This document shows, piece by piece, positions 9,570-19,519 of a DNA stretch of 64,000 nucleotides (the first letter of the stretch is position 1; the number at the start of each line of letters is the position of its first letter). The DNA is from an uncultured Hyphomonadaceae bacterium (GTDB lineage Bacteria; Pseudomonadota; Alphaproteobacteria; Caulobacterales; Maricaulaceae). Where the stretch lies: positions 107,971 through 171,970 of the forward strand of contig CAJXPX010000007.1 in the NCBI GenBank assembly GCA_913058335.1, written 5' to 3'. A program made the position numbers and the translations under genes. The notes below the pieces were generated by a model. It had not been told where the DNA came from, made no database searches, and saw only the letters and a program-made list of their open reading frames with translations.

Positions 9570-11020
9570 GAGGCCATCGCTTTCTTATCATCTCCGCGCT
9601 TGATTTTCATTTCGGCCTCGAACAAATCGATGATTTGTTGTGAATGTTGGCGGAACGCGTCGCCTCGTATTTCGAAATCAGCAAATTGATCAAAGCTAGC
9701 ACAGGCCGGGGAGAGTAAAACAATGGGATGGCTTGCCCCGGATTCTAGTGCGTCGCGTGTTGCGCAATATACTGCCATTTGAAGATGGCCGGAGATTTTA
9801 TGCTCAACTTTCGCCTTGGTCAAAGTGCGTTTAAAACGCGGAGCCGACTCTCCGATTAAATAAGCTTTCTTCACATTTTTCATTAACGGCACCAAAGGCT
9901 CAATTCCTTGTTCTTTAGCGACACCTCCTGCAATCCAATAGATTTCATCATAGCTATTGAGCGCCTGCTGCGCCGCGTCGGCATTCGTTGCTTTGCTGTC
10001 GTTGACAAAGCGCACTTTACCCGCCGTTCCAATGGTTTCCATGCGATGAGACAAGCCCGGAAAGCTGAGAATAGCTTTGGCTATATCGCGAGGTTTCAGT
10101 CCGAGAGATTTTACGGCGGCGTAGGCGGCGGCGGCATTTTGCCAATTATGCTGACCTTCCAGAGCCTTTGCTTTACTAAGATCGCAAATTTCTTCTACGC
10201 GTTTCCCTTGTGTGCAAAACATTTTTCCGCCCAGCACAAAAACCCCCGAGCCAATCGAGCGGCGGGCAGAGATAGGCACTACAGGTGCTGATTTGCGCGC
10301 TATCATTTCACAGAGTAAAGCTTTACCCGCTTCATCATCCGTTCCAATAATGGCTGTGTCTTCGGAGGTCTGATTAAGAAAAATTCTTTTCTTCGCCCCG
10401 CCATACCCCACCATATCACCGTGGCGGTCCAAATGGTCAGGGCTGAGGTTAAGATGAACCGCCGCATTTGCCCGCAGAGAAAATGTGCGCTCCAATTGAT
10501 AAGACGAAAGTTCTATTACAAGATAGGAACCGGAATGAATACGGTCCAGGTCAAGGACGCCGCGACCAATATTCCCGCCAATTTGGGCGTCTTTTCCGCA
10601 TTCATTTAATATATGCCCGATAAGAGCCGTCGTCGTCGATTTTCCGTTTGTACCAGTGATCGCAACGATCTTTGGCCGATTGTTTTCCGGAATAGAGGAA
10701 ACTTCGCGGGCAAGAATTTCAATATCGCAAATAATCGGAACATCTGCTTGTCTGGCGAGATCGGCGGACCAGTGCGGCTTCGGTAAATAATGTGGTACGC
10801 CGGGGGACAGAACCAAACCGTCTATATTGCTCCAATCCGCTGTGTTTAAATCGCCGAGTGTGACGCCCTTTTCTTCTGCGGCCAAGCGCCCCGCTTCGTT
10901 GTCATCCCAAGCCAATACGGTCGCGCCCCCTGCCTGAAGAGAAAGAGCGGCGGAAATACCCGTCCGGCCGAGACCGAAGACGGCGAGAGTTTTCCCTGCG
11001 AATTGAGAAGCCTTGATCAT
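9566..11020 (-). CDS. murD: UDP-N-acetylmuramoylalanine--D-glutamate ligase MurD
   Basis: MurD adds D-glutamate to UDP-MurNAc-L-Ala. The 484-residue protein has an N-terminal nucleotide-binding fold (VFGLGRTGISAALSL), the ATP loop ITGTNGKSTTTALIGHIL and the C-terminal ligase domain with VNDSKATNADAAQQAL and LLSPACASFDQFADFEIRG. The length is slightly above the usual 440-460. It starts four bases past the mraY stop in the same transcript. Confidence 0.97.
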   Translation of the reverse strand: MIKASQFAGKTLAVFGLGRTGISAALSLQAGGATVLAWDDNEAGRLAAEEKGVTLGDLNTADWSNIDGLVLSPGVPHYLPKPHWSADLARQADVPIICDIEILAREVSSIPENNRPKIVAITGTNGKSTTTALIGHILNECGKDAQIGGNIGRGVLDLDRIHSGSYLVIELSSYQLERTFSLRANAAVHLNLSPDHLDRHGDMVGYGGAKKRIFLNQTSEDTAIIGTDDEAGKALLCEMIARKSAPVVPISARRSIGSGVFVLGGKMFCTQGKRVEEICDLSKAKALEGQHNWQNAAAAYAAVKSLGLKPRDIAKAILSFPGLSHRMETIGTAGKVRFVNDSKATNADAAQQALNSYDEIYWIAGGVAKEQGIEPLVPLMKNVKKAYLIGESAPRFKRTLTKAKVEHKISGHLQMAVYCATRDALESGASHPIVLLSPACASFDQFADFEIRGDAFRQHSQQIIDLFEAEMKIKRGDDKKAMAS

Positions 11021-11024
11021 ATAT

Positions 11025-12119
11025 TTAGCGCAGTTTCAAAGTGGATAGTCCGATCAGTGCCAGAATGATGGCAATGATCCAAAAACGGATAACGATGGTG
11101 GGTTCTGCCCAGCCTTTTTTCTCAAAATGATGATGGATGGGCGCCATTCGGAAAACGCGTTTTCCGGTTAGTTTGAACGACGCGACCTGCACAATGACCG
11201 AAACAGCTTCGAGAACAAATAGCCCACCGATAATTGCTAAAACAATTTCATGTTTAATCGCTACAGCAGTCGTGCCTAGAGCGCCGCCGAGTGCCAGTGA
11301 CCCCGTATCCCCCATGAACACCATGGCCGGAGGAGCGTTAAACCAGAGAAAACCGAGAGACGCACCAATAATCGCACCAAGAAAAATTGTTACTTCCGCA
11401 CTGCCCGGAACAAAAGGTACGCCGAGATAATCAGAGAAAATCGCATTCCCGACTAGATAAGCGATAAAGGCCAAGCTCATACAGGCAATCATAACAGGGA
11501 CAATGGCAAGTCCGTCTAATCCATCGGTCAAATTAACTGCATTGGCAGACCCCACAATGACCAAACAACCAAAGGGGATGAAAAATATACCAAGGTTAAT
11601 TGTAAAGTTTTTCAAGAGTGGAATAGCCAGCCCTGTCGAAAACGTGCCTTCTTGTGGAAAGGCCATAGTCAATACCCATACAGCTATTGCCGCAATAATA
11701 AACTCTAACAGCAATCTGATTTTACCGGAGAACCCCTTATGGCTCTGGCGGGACACTTTCAAATAGTCGTCATAAAATCCAATCGCGCCAAAGCCCACTG
11801 TCACAAGAAAAACGGTCCAGAGAAACGGACTCGCTAAGTTGCCCCAAAGAAGAGTAGACGGAATTACGCTGAGCATAATCAGCAATCCGCCCATCGTCGG
11901 CGTGCCCGCTTTGGCGATGATGTGCCCTTCTGGCCCGTCTTCGCGGATCGGCTGTCCTTTACCCTGTTTTGACCGAAGCCAATTGATAGCCCGGGGGCCA
12001 ATAATAAATGCAATGATGAGCGATGTCATCAAAGCCCCGCCTACGCGAAACGTAATATAGTTAAATAGGTTGAAGAACTGAAATTCATCCGACAGAGGCG
12101 CGAGCCATTCGTAAAGCAT
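11025..12119 (-). CDS. mraY: Phospho-N-acetylmuramoyl-pentapeptide transferase MraY
   Basis: MraY moves phospho-MurNAc-pentapeptide from UDP onto undecaprenyl phosphate, giving lipid I in the inner membrane. The 364-residue protein is predicted to have ten membrane helices. It shows the Asp pair in [19 protein letters not shown], the [10 protein letters not shown] motif and the [13 protein letters not shown] segment typical of the family. The stop of murF and this start overlap as TAATG. Confidence 0.97.
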   Translation of the reverse strand: MLYEWLAPLSDEFQFFNLFNYITFRVGGALMTSLIIAFIIGPRAINWLRSKQGKGQPIREDGPEGHIIAKAGTPTMGGLLIMLSVIPSTLLWGNLASPFLWTVFLVTVGFGAIGFYDDYLKVSRQSHKGFSGKIRLLLEFIIAAIAVWVLTMAFPQEGTFSTGLAIPLLKNFTINLGIFFIPFGCLVIVGSANAVNLTDGLDGLAIVPVMIACMSLAFIAYLVGNAIFSDYLGVPFVPGSAEVTIFLGAIIGASLGFLWFNAPPAMVFMGDTGSLALGGALGTTAVAIKHEIVLAIIGGLFVLEAVSVIVQVASFKLTGKRVFRMAPIHHHFEKKGWAEPTIVIRFWIIAIILALIGLSTLKLR

Positions 12120-13474
12120 TAGTGTGCCCCCTCTTTGAGCTTTCTGACAAGCGCGCTTAAGCCCGCAGCGTTTGACCCTTTGACCAGAACGACATCCCCG
12201 TCCTTTATTTCGTCTTTCAGGGCCGTCAGACCCCCTTCAATAGTGTCCGTCCAGGCGCCGCGCATGACGCGCGGAAGGGCGCCGCGTAAAACCCGCATAC
12301 ACTCGCCTTTCAAAATAACTCGCTCGAACCCTGCTTCTTCTAACGGCCCAGCAAGTTCCGCATGGAATTCCAGTTCATTCGGACCTAACTCGCCCATATC
12401 TCCTAGAAATGCTATCTTCCGTCCGGTCCGCAAAGACGCTGCGGAGAATGCCGCCTTCATGCTTGTTGGATTCGCATTATAGCTTTCATCAATCAGAGTG
12501 AAGGATTTACCGCCAAGCGTGAGCGCGTGACTATCGCCGCGCCCTGGCGCCGGGCCAACTTGGCTCATGGCTTTTGCCGCTTTGGATAGATCCAGACCTG
12601 CCGCTTTAGCAACCGCCATACATGCCGCCGCATTGGAAAACCAATGCTGACCGGGGACGGACAGCGTCACATTTATTTCTTCGCCTGCGACTTTCAGACT
12701 AACCGTCCCGCCCGCTGCATGAGCGTCTGTATTTGTGATTTGAACGTCAGAGTCTTTTGCTCTGCCAAATGTTAGAATGGAGCGGTCTCCCGCAAGAGTT
12801 TTGATGAAATCGGTATGCGGATTATCACTGTTTAGGATGAGCGTTCCGTCCGGTGAAAGCCCGTCAATGATCTCCGCTTTCGCGCGGGCAATATCTTTCT
12901 CGCTATCGAAATGCGCAAGATGAACACTTACCACGTTAGAAATCAGCGCGATGTCGGGTTTGATCTGTTTGGATAGCTCAGTAAGCTCTCCGGCATGATT
13001 CATGCCCAATTCAAAAATGCCGTATTTCGCTTCGACCGGCAGCGTCGCCAAAGTAATCGGCGCCCCCAAATGATTATTAAAAGATTTCTGGGATTTGTGC
13101 GTTTCTCCAAAATGAGAAAATATTGTCGCCAAGGCTTCTTTTATGCTCGTTTTCCCAACACTTCCTGTCACGGCAATCCGCAAAGCCTGTGACCGATCCC
13201 GCCCCGCCCCGCCGAGAGCTTCCAGAGCTTTTTGCGTATCCGCGACAATAACAGATTTTGCCTCTCCTCTTTGTTTCTCGGCTAGAACCCCGGCAGCCCC
13301 TGCTTCCATCGCTTTGGCAATAAAATCATGTCCGTCCCGTTCACTTTTCAACGCGATAAAAAGATCGCCTTTTTTGAGGCTGCGCGTGTCGATCGACACT
13401 CCATTGGCGCTAAAGTCTGCCGCCTCTATGCCGCCCGTGGCAAGCGCAATATCTTTTGAAGTCCAGAGACTCAT
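12119..13474 (-). CDS. murF: UDP-N-acetylmuramoyl-tripeptide--D-alanyl-D-alanine ligase MurF
   Basis: MurF adds the D-Ala-D-Ala dipeptide to complete the cytoplasmic pentapeptide precursor. The 451-residue ligase has the ATP loop [14 protein letters not shown], the central [11 protein letters not shown] segment and [14 protein letters not shown] in the C-terminal half. The ATG overlaps the murE stop as ATGA. It uses the product of ddl from the same cluster. Confidence 0.97.
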   Translation of the reverse strand: MSLWTSKDIALATGGIEAADFSANGVSIDTRSLKKGDLFIALKSERDGHDFIAKAMEAGAAGVLAEKQRGEAKSVIVADTQKALEALGGAGRDRSQALRIAVTGSVGKTSIKEALATIFSHFGETHKSQKSFNNHLGAPITLATLPVEAKYGIFELGMNHAGELTELSKQIKPDIALISNVVSVHLAHFDSEKDIARAKAEIIDGLSPDGTLILNSDNPHTDFIKTLAGDRSILTFGRAKDSDVQITNTDAHAAGGTVSLKVAGEEINVTLSVPGQHWFSNAAACMAVAKAAGLDLSKAAKAMSQVGPAPGRGDSHALTLGGKSFTLIDESYNANPTSMKAAFSAASLRTGRKIAFLGDMGELGPNELEFHAELAGPLEEAGFERVILKGECMRVLRGALPRVMRGAWTDTIEGGLTALKDEIKDGDVVLVKGSNAAGLSALVRKLKEGAH

Positions 13475-14883
13475 TGAGACAGCTCCCGGAGCAAGCGTTG
13501 CGCTACCGCCACGTCGGAAAACGGAATAGTTTTCGTCCCGATAATTTGTCCGGTTTCATGACCCTTTCCGGCAATGACCAAACAGTCTTGCGCGCCTAAT
13601 TCAGAAATACCCAAGGCGATGGCCGCTTCTCTGCCCTCAACATTCCTGGCATCCGGGCAGCCCATCATAACTTGCAATCGAATTTCGCGGGCGTTTTCGG
13701 TTCGGGGGTTGTCATCGGTAACAATGACGGTGTCGGCCAGCTTCGCCGCGACAGCGCCCATTTTCGGCCGCTTATCCGGATCGCGATCTCCGCCGCATCC
13801 AAAGACAAGAACAATTCGGCCCATTGTATGCGGCCGAACAGAGCGAAGGAGCTTATCCAAGCCATCCTCAGTATGCGCGAAATCAACAAAGACGGGCGCC
13901 CCATCTTTAGTCTGGCCTGCCCGCTCCAAACGACCAGAAACACCTGTCAGTTTTTCCAACCCTTCCAAGCCAGCCTTAAGGCTAACGCCGGTTTGGAGGG
14001 CAAGCGCCAAGGCCGCCACCGCGTTCAATGATTGAAATTCCCCTGCAAGTGGTAAGGTCAACTCATGGCGATTGCCATTAATGACTAAAGTTAAATCCTG
14101 TGACGCGGCACGAGGCGTTATTTCATCTATGCGGATATCATCACCCGTCCAGCCAATGCGCGTGACGTTCTGGCCGCGGCTCCGAGCCCTTTTGGCAAGT
14201 TCTTTTCCGCGCCCGCCATCGACGGTAATGACGACCGGTGCGTCCGGCGGTGTCAGCTCTGAAAACAAACGCGCCTTAGCTTCAAAATACTCGGTTTCAT
14301 TTGCATGATAATCAAAGTGATCCTGCGTCAGGTTAGAAAATCCGGACGCCGTTATATCTACACCGTCCAACCGATACTGTACGAGGCCATGTGAAGATGC
14401 TTCCATTGCGACATGCGTGACGCCCTGCTCTGCTAACTTATGCAGCGTTTCGTGTAGCGCTACAGCATCAGGCGTTGTGTGCGTCATCGCCTCATAACCT
14501 TTCGGCGACATCACCCCTAGTGTACCGAAACACGCGGCTTGATATCCGGCGTGAGTCCAGAGCTGACGTAAAAATTCGACCGTAGAACTTTTACCATTTG
14601 TTCCTGTCATTGCGACGAGCGTTTTGGGCTGTTTTGGAAAAACCTCTCTTGCTAAATGAGCGTAGCGCAAACGCGGGTTGTCGTCTGCAATGAGAGGCAA
14701 GCCAAGCGTTTCTGTGCCCGGCAAAGAGAGCACTGCCACCGCGCCATTCTCTTTTGCTTGTGAGATATAGTTACGTCCGTCAGCGACGGTACCGGGCAAG
14801 GCTGCAAAAATCATACCCGGTTTCAAGGCTCGGCTATCACAGCTTAATCCTGTGGCGTTCAGCTTTTTTAAGAAATCGCTCAT
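13471..14883 (-). CDS. murE: UDP-N-acetylmuramoyl-tripeptide synthetase MurE
   Basis: MurE adds the third residue of the stem peptide. The start at 14883 makes an ATGA overlap with the ftsI stop and gives 470 residues; a longer frame into ftsI is not conserved-looking. The ATP loop is MTGTNGKSSTVEFL, and the THVAMEASSHGL segment carries conserved Mur ligase residues. The C-terminal DDNPR motif (TVIVTDDNPRTENA) is the known marker for meso-diaminopimelate specificity, so the wall is inferred to be of the usual Gram-negative mDAP type. Confidence 0.97.
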   Translation of the reverse strand: MSDFLKKLNATGLSCDSRALKPGMIFAALPGTVADGRNYISQAKENGAVAVLSLPGTETLGLPLIADDNPRLRYAHLAREVFPKQPKTLVAMTGTNGKSSTVEFLRQLWTHAGYQAACFGTLGVMSPKGYEAMTHTTPDAVALHETLHKLAEQGVTHVAMEASSHGLVQYRLDGVDITASGFSNLTQDHFDYHANETEYFEAKARLFSELTPPDAPVVITVDGGRGKELAKRARSRGQNVTRIGWTGDDIRIDEITPRAASQDLTLVINGNRHELTLPLAGEFQSLNAVAALALALQTGVSLKAGLEGLEKLTGVSGRLERAGQTKDGAPVFVDFAHTEDGLDKLLRSVRPHTMGRIVLVFGCGGDRDPDKRPKMGAVAAKLADTVIVTDDNPRTENAREIRLQVMMGCPDARNVEGREAAIALGISELGAQDCLVIAGKGHETGQIIGTKTIPFSDVAVAQRLLRELSQ

Positions 14884-16559
14884 CGTGATGCCTCCTGACG
14901 TAGGGTGGCGATTTGCGAGACATCGCCAATGGCCGCATTTCTCGCCCCCGGAAGCATAGGCCCGATGCGCTCTACAATCTTGCCCGCCGTCGGTGCGGCA
15001 TTCCATCCGGCCGTCGCATAACCATATGTGCCTTCTACGGGCTGAGGCTCATCCAACGTCACAATCATAACATATCTCGGATCGGAATGCGGAAATGCAG
15101 CGACGAAAGACGTCACGAGGCGTTTTCGGTCATATCCGCCATTGGAGGGTTTTTCCGCCGTACCCGTTTTTCCCATAACGCCAAAGCCTCGAATGTTAGC
15201 TTTTTTGCCCGTTCCGTCAGTGACCACCTTGCGCATCATATGGCGGAGATCATCGGAAACCTCTGGGGAGAAAACTCTGCGTGTTTGTTCCGGATGAGCG
15301 GCGCTGCGACGCATCACGGTTGGCGTGACGTATAAACCGTCATTCAGCATCGCGCCAATCGCAGCTGCAAGGGCCAAAGGCGTTACCGAGAGGCCATGCC
15401 CATATGAAATTGTCACTGTCGCCATCTCGCCCCAACGGTCTTGAATTTGCGGATGCGCGCTCTCGCCCAATTCAATCGGCACGCGATCCAACAGGCCGAG
15501 ATTGCGAAGATGAAATTGCTGCCTCTGAGACCCAATGCGTTGAGCAATCATGGCCGTTCCGCGATTAGAACTTTCAGCCAGAACGCCCGACATATTAAGT
15601 GGCACATCCGAAGGATGATCATCCCGAATCCATTTATGGAGAACTTTATAAGGTTTTTGCACAGGGAACAGCTCCTCCTGATCGGCCACTTTGTCTTCCA
15701 GCGCCATGGCCATGGTCAGCGGTTTGAAAACAGAGCCTAGGTCATAAGTCGACATTGAGGCATGATTATAGCGACTTTCAGGTGAAGTTGCGCCCGGCAC
15801 ATTTGGGTCAAAATGTGGTAGGGACACCATGGAAAGAACTTCGCCGGACTTCATATCAAGAACCACAGAAGATCCGGACAGAGCCTTGAAATGAGTCATC
15901 GCCGCGTCCAATTCTTGGGTCACAGCATATTGAACTCGCATATCAAGCGACAAAGCCACAGACGGCGACTGATCTTGAATCAAGCGGTCATTTACCGCCT
16001 TTTCGATACCCGCCACGCCCTGCATATCAACATCTGTAAAGCCGACCATATGCGCCGCCAATCGTCCGCGCGGATAAACCCGTTTGGATTCGGTTCTAAA
16101 TTTCAGCCCCGGTAAGCCAAGCTCAAAAACTTTTTGTTTTTCCTTCGGGGTAAGACCACGCTCCACCCATACGAAAGCCAAATCGCGACTCAATTTCTCC
16201 TCAAGATCAACAACATTCAGATCAGGACGTATAGAAGCGAGAGCTTGCGCCGTTTCGCGTGGATTCCAAACACGGCGCGGCTCGGCAAATAATGAATAGG
16301 TCTGAAGTGTGGTCGCCAATAATTCGCCATTTCTATCCGTAATATCGGCTCTATAAGCATTCACTACCCCCGGCATTTTCGTGACATGGTTTTCAGGTGC
16401 GAAGAGAGAAATTTCTGCCAGACGTACAATCACCAGACCAAGCACCAAGAGATAAGCTACCATGCCAATGCGGATGCGGATGCGCCCCTCTGAGACCGCC
16501 GCAGATTCATCATCTGCGACCTGCATGGTGCGTGAATTTTGAGGTTGCCACCGGGTCAT
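14880..16559 (-). CDS. ftsI: Peptidoglycan transpeptidase FtsI (PBP3)
   Basis: FtsI crosslinks septal peptidoglycan and works with FtsW. The 559-residue class B penicillin-binding protein has a cytoplasmic N-terminus, one membrane helix at about 31-50, a pedestal domain and a transpeptidase domain. The catalytic motifs are all present: SVFK (in DLGSVFKPLT), SSN (in AESSNRG) and KTG (in MGKTGTAEKP). The start overlaps the ftsL stop by four bases. The position directly after ftsL is typical. Confidence 0.97.
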   Translation of the reverse strand: MTRWQPQNSRTMQVADDESAAVSEGRIRIRIGMVAYLLVLGLVIVRLAEISLFAPENHVTKMPGVVNAYRADITDRNGELLATTLQTYSLFAEPRRVWNPRETAQALASIRPDLNVVDLEEKLSRDLAFVWVERGLTPKEKQKVFELGLPGLKFRTESKRVYPRGRLAAHMVGFTDVDMQGVAGIEKAVNDRLIQDQSPSVALSLDMRVQYAVTQELDAAMTHFKALSGSSVVLDMKSGEVLSMVSLPHFDPNVPGATSPESRYNHASMSTYDLGSVFKPLTMAMALEDKVADQEELFPVQKPYKVLHKWIRDDHPSDVPLNMSGVLAESSNRGTAMIAQRIGSQRQQFHLRNLGLLDRVPIELGESAHPQIQDRWGEMATVTISYGHGLSVTPLALAAAIGAMLNDGLYVTPTVMRRSAAHPEQTRRVFSPEVSDDLRHMMRKVVTDGTGKKANIRGFGVMGKTGTAEKPSNGGYDRKRLVTSFVAAFPHSDPRYVMIVTLDEPQPVEGTYGYATAGWNAAPTAGKIVERIGPMLPGARNAAIGDVSQIATLRQEASR

Positions 16560-16951
16560 TCGAGCGCCCCCCGTTCTTTTAGGCCGCCCTTCACGGAAGA
16601 CGACTCTCTTAAGCCTTCTTCGGACAGAACATCTTCCCTAAAGGGAAGGTCCTCGACGAGATCTTCGACTGTCAGCGTTGTTTTTGTCGAAATGGGCTCA
16701 AACCCTAATTTCTTTTCCGCCAAATCCGCTAAGCGTTCCGGGCTCTCTCGGAAGGCCAACTCAGCCTCCAAAACAGATATTGCCCGTTCCTCTGATGCAA
16801 TTGCGCGCTCAAGACGCACAACTTGGTCTTTAGCTGTTTGCGCTCGGGTTTTGATATAAAAAAGCCCAATCGTCAGGGCTACCCCAATCACAAACAAAAT
16901 AAACGCACTCAGCTTTTTGCTGGCGGATCGGTTATGCGCGCAGGTCGTCAT
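16556..16951 (-). CDS. ftsL: Cell division protein FtsL
   Basis: FtsL is a short bitopic membrane protein that forms a coiled coil with FtsB and activates FtsWI. The 131-residue product has one membrane helix at roughly 12-31 (LSAFILFVIGVALTIGLFYI) followed by a heptad-like coiled coil (residues 35-75), then a tail of low conservation. Identification rests on topology and on its place between rsmH and ftsI, since the family is poorly conserved. Confidence 0.88.
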   Translation of the reverse strand: MTTCAHNRSASKKLSAFILFVIGVALTIGLFYIKTRAQTAKDQVVRLERAIASEERAISVLEAELAFRESPERLADLAEKKLGFEPISTKTTLTVEDLVEDLPFREDVLSEEGLRESSSVKGGLKERGALE

Positions 16952-17928
16952 AGGATCGCCTCCAAATCAGAAAGCTGGGGGACCCTAAGGGATCGAGCCT
17001 CAGACTCACGCCAAGGCGCCGCACCCGTTCGAACCGCTAGGCGCATTTTTGCTGAACGCGAGCGGGGGTTATTTTTGATTTCCGTCTTGGACGGCTTGGT
17101 GACAGATCGCTTTGGCAGAGAAAAGCTAGGCGGCGGGCCCGTACGCTCAACGACCGGCGCGTAACGCGAGCCGCCTTCTATTTCGCCGGCCCTTTCCCGG
17201 AAAAAACTTTTGACGATGCGGTCTTCCAAAGAGTGGAAGGTCACGATTATCAAGCGCCCGCCCGGCGCCATCGTTTTCTCGGCCGCATGTAGCGCCTGAA
17301 ACAGCTCTCCCAGCTCATCATTCACAAAAATTCGTAAAGCCTGAAAAATCTTAGTTGCCGGATGTGTCTTTCCGCGCCGCCCCAAAGCTTTTTCGAGCAA
17401 ATCGGCGAGTTGAAGTGTCCTCGTAAGCGGCTCGCCTTCCCGAGATTGGACAATCATCCTGGCCGCATGACGGGCTCGGGCTTCTTCCCCATACACTCGA
17501 AATATCTGCTCAAGCTGACTTTGACTCAAATTCATTACCGCGTCTGCGGCGCTTGGGCCGGACTGGCTCATCCGCATATCCAAAGGTCCGTCGCGCATGA
17601 AAGAAAATCCGCGCTCCCCCTCATCCAATTGCATGGAGGAGACACCAATATCCAGTATGACAGCATCAACTGGATCAAGACCCAACAAATCGAGCTTGGA
17701 GAAAGGCGTTTGGATCAGGCGGAACCGACGACCATATTCTGCGATCAATTCGGCCGCGCGCGGCACAACATTTGGATCGCGATCAAGTCCTATAACCTGG
17801 CAATTCTCGGCCTGCAAAATAGCTTCGCTATACCCGCCATATCCGAATGTGCCGTCAACATATATCTCTCCGGCAACAGGGCTTAAAGCCTCTAAAACTT
17901 CGGGCAACATTACCGGGTAATGCTTCAT
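16948..17928 (-). CDS. rsmH: 16S rRNA (cytosine(1402)-N(4))-methyltransferase RsmH
   Basis: RsmH (MraW) methylates N4 of C1402 in the 16S rRNA decoding centre using SAM. The 326-residue protein opens with HYPVMLPEVLEAL, then the SAM loop YVDGTFGYGGYSEAIL. VDAVILDIGVSSMQLDEGERGFSF and VTFHSLEDRIVKSFF are further family signatures. It overlaps mraZ and ftsL by four bases each, so all three genes are translated from one transcript. Confidence 0.97.
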   Translation of the reverse strand: MKHYPVMLPEVLEALSPVAGEIYVDGTFGYGGYSEAILQAENCQVIGLDRDPNVVPRAAELIAEYGRRFRLIQTPFSKLDLLGLDPVDAVILDIGVSSMQLDEGERGFSFMRDGPLDMRMSQSGPSAADAVMNLSQSQLEQIFRVYGEEARARHAARMIVQSREGEPLTRTLQLADLLEKALGRRGKTHPATKIFQALRIFVNDELGELFQALHAAEKTMAPGGRLIIVTFHSLEDRIVKSFFRERAGEIEGGSRYAPVVERTGPPPSFSLPKRSVTKPSKTEIKNNPRSRSAKMRLAVRTGAAPWRESEARSLRVPQLSDLEAIL

Positions 17929-18395
17929 GGCATCCCTCCACCAGGCAAAGGCGTTGGCACAGGTCGAAGACGATGGCGGTTTTCTTTAGCAAGACTACGC
18001 ATTAATCCGGCCCGCTCTTCATGGGCCGTTGGCGACCAAATTTCAAAACGACGTCCCAAACCGACAAATGTGACATGTCCGTTCAGTCCGGCATAATCAT
18101 GTAAGTCTTTCGGCAGAGATATACGACCTCCTGTATCGAACTGCAAAGGCCGGCTGGCGGCAAAAATGGCGCGCTGCAAGGCTATGCGGCCCTCATCATA
18201 GTAATCAAGCGCATCCAGAGAGCGTTGGTATTCTTCCATTAAGGCCATACCGCCGCCTTCTAGATATTGCCCATCAAAGCTTGGCCAGACGACGATGCCG
18301 TCAAAACCACTGCCGGCGACAACAGCTCGGAAATCGGCAGGCACGGAAACCCGCCCTTTCGCATCCACTTTGTTTGTCACACTGGACAGAAACAT
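17925..18395 (-). CDS. mraZ: Transcriptional regulator MraZ
   Basis: MraZ is an AbrB-like DNA-binding protein that controls its own dcw operon. The 156-residue protein has two swapped-hairpin repeats. The first begins FLSSVTNKVDAKGRVSVPADFR, and the second contains LQFDTGGRISLPKDLHDYAGL; each carries the conserved D-x-x-G-R-[VI]-S-[VL]-P core. The operator lies just upstream. It is the first gene of the cluster. Confidence 0.96.
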   Translation of the reverse strand: MFLSSVTNKVDAKGRVSVPADFRAVVAGSGFDGIVVWPSFDGQYLEGGGMALMEEYQRSLDALDYYDEGRIALQRAIFAASRPLQFDTGGRISLPKDLHDYAGLNGHVTFVGLGRRFEIWSPTAHEERAGLMRSLAKENRHRLRPVPTPLPGGGMP

Positions 18396-18430
18396 GAAAA
18401 CCCCTCAACAAGCTTGGCCTAGCTCATCTT

Positions 18431-18455
18431 TGGGATAGCATGGGATAGTATGGGA
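18431..18455. promoter_or_regulatory. MraZ operator (three TGGGA repeats)
   Basis: On the plus strand TGGGA occurs at 18431, 18441 and 18451, an exact ten-base period. This matches the published MraZ box of TGGGN repeats separated by five bases. It sits 36-60 bases upstream of the mraZ start codon, where a promoter would lie, and implies autoregulation of the whole dcw operon. Confidence 0.85.
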
Positions 18456-18460
18456 AACAA

Positions 18461-18869
18461 TGCCAATTTAGGATAAAATTAGCTATAAATTGCCTTTTCC
18501 ACACTGTTAACCCTTCTGGGGATAACTCTTTATTTACGAACAATAACAAAGGGTTAAGAATATACTTCCAAAAGATTACTAAAATGAGTTTTGGTATGCC
18601 CGAAGACACATCCCACGAGCGAAACGATGGTGCTTTCAGTCATATAATTGTTAAAATTCTTCGTAAAATTTCACACGCAGAGACGTTGAACTACTTTATT
18701 TAAGTTAATGACAAAGACAGAAAAATGTGGTTAGATTATAATACTTTAAATAGCGGAATAAATTCAAAAGCATTCAATGGTAATATTTTGAACAGATTCT
18801 GATAAGTCTAAAGTGTTATTTTCGAGTTTCGTAAAATGTAGAAAGACTGGCTATTTGTTTTGATATCTT
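18461..18869. other. AT-rich intergenic region between divergent mraZ and receiver gene
   Basis: About 400 bases, clearly richer in A and T than the flanking genes, separate the mraZ operator from the response-regulator gene. No open frame here looks coding. It must hold the plus-strand promoter of the receiver gene. Two copies of a TTCGTAAAAT word (near 18659 and 18827) are visible, but I cannot assign them. Confidence 0.5.
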
Positions 18870-19235
18870 ATGCCCCATCAGAAGCTTAACATTTTGATTT
18901 TGGAAGACGAAGCCTTCGTCGCCTATGACTTGGCTGAAACCGTCGAATTGGCAGGGCATGGCGTGTTGGGGCCTTATTTCAATTGCGAAGAAGCAGAAAA
19001 ATCCCTCGCTGAGGTTAAGCCAGACTACGCTATTTTGGATATAGATTTGGGAAACGGCAGAGATAGCCTCTCCCTCGCAAAACAGCTAAAAAACAAGGCA
19101 ATTCCCTTTACCTTTGCGACCGGGTATGGCGGTAAACAAAGCGAATTCTTCCGGGATTTCGAGGATATTCCGCGATTGAGCAAACCTTTCGGGTTTCATG
19201 AGGTTGAAGATCAAATTTCCACATTGATGGGTTAA
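18870..19235 (+). CDS. Stand-alone response regulator receiver protein
   Basis: This is a 121-residue single receiver domain with no output domain. It has the acidic pair in ILEDEAFVAYD, the phospho-acceptor Asp in YAILDIDLGNG, Thr in FTFATGYG and the conserved Lys in RLSKPFG. Such lone receivers act in phosphorelays or bind a partner protein. The wording of the motifs resembles receivers paired with HWE/HisKA_2 kinases in alphaproteobacteria, but no kinase gene lies nearby. It is an isolated gene between two long intergenic regions. Confidence 0.85.
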   Translation: MPHQKLNILILEDEAFVAYDLAETVELAGHGVLGPYFNCEEAEKSLAEVKPDYAILDIDLGNGRDSLSLAKQLKNKAIPFTFATGYGGKQSEFFRDFEDIPRLSKPFGFHEVEDQISTLMG

Positions 19236-19439
19236 ACATAATTCTTTTCGTAAGTGTCAGTAATGATGCTTCTAAAAAACCAATCATTTCATTACCTTCT
19301 GTCTCTGCCTGGTTCTGTCTCGGCCTAAATTGGAAAAAACTAAAGCTCTGTAAGCAAATGAGTGGCCCCTACCTCTTTTCATATGGCATCATTTTCCTCT
19401 TTACTGATAATTTTAAAAATACGACTTATATCTTTTTTG

Positions 19440-19459
19440 TAATTGACAATCATTCTTAA
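19440..19459. promoter_or_regulatory. Candidate Fur-type iron box
   Basis: The stretch TGACAATCATTCTT shares 11 of 14 positions with the inner part of the classical Fur box (TGATAATCATTATC). It lies about 60 bases upstream of the TonB receptor start. A promoter-overlapping iron repressor site is inferred. Confidence 0.45.
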
Positions 19460-19519
19460 CTCCCTATGAAGCATCCCGATTTGCAAATAATTCGCAATAT
19501 CGGATCCTTGAGAGAACGA

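Noticed and set aside
13471..15006. Longer murE start inside ftsI
   Set aside because: The added 41 residues overlap ftsI and are not Mur-like; the ATGA-linked start at 14883 is better.
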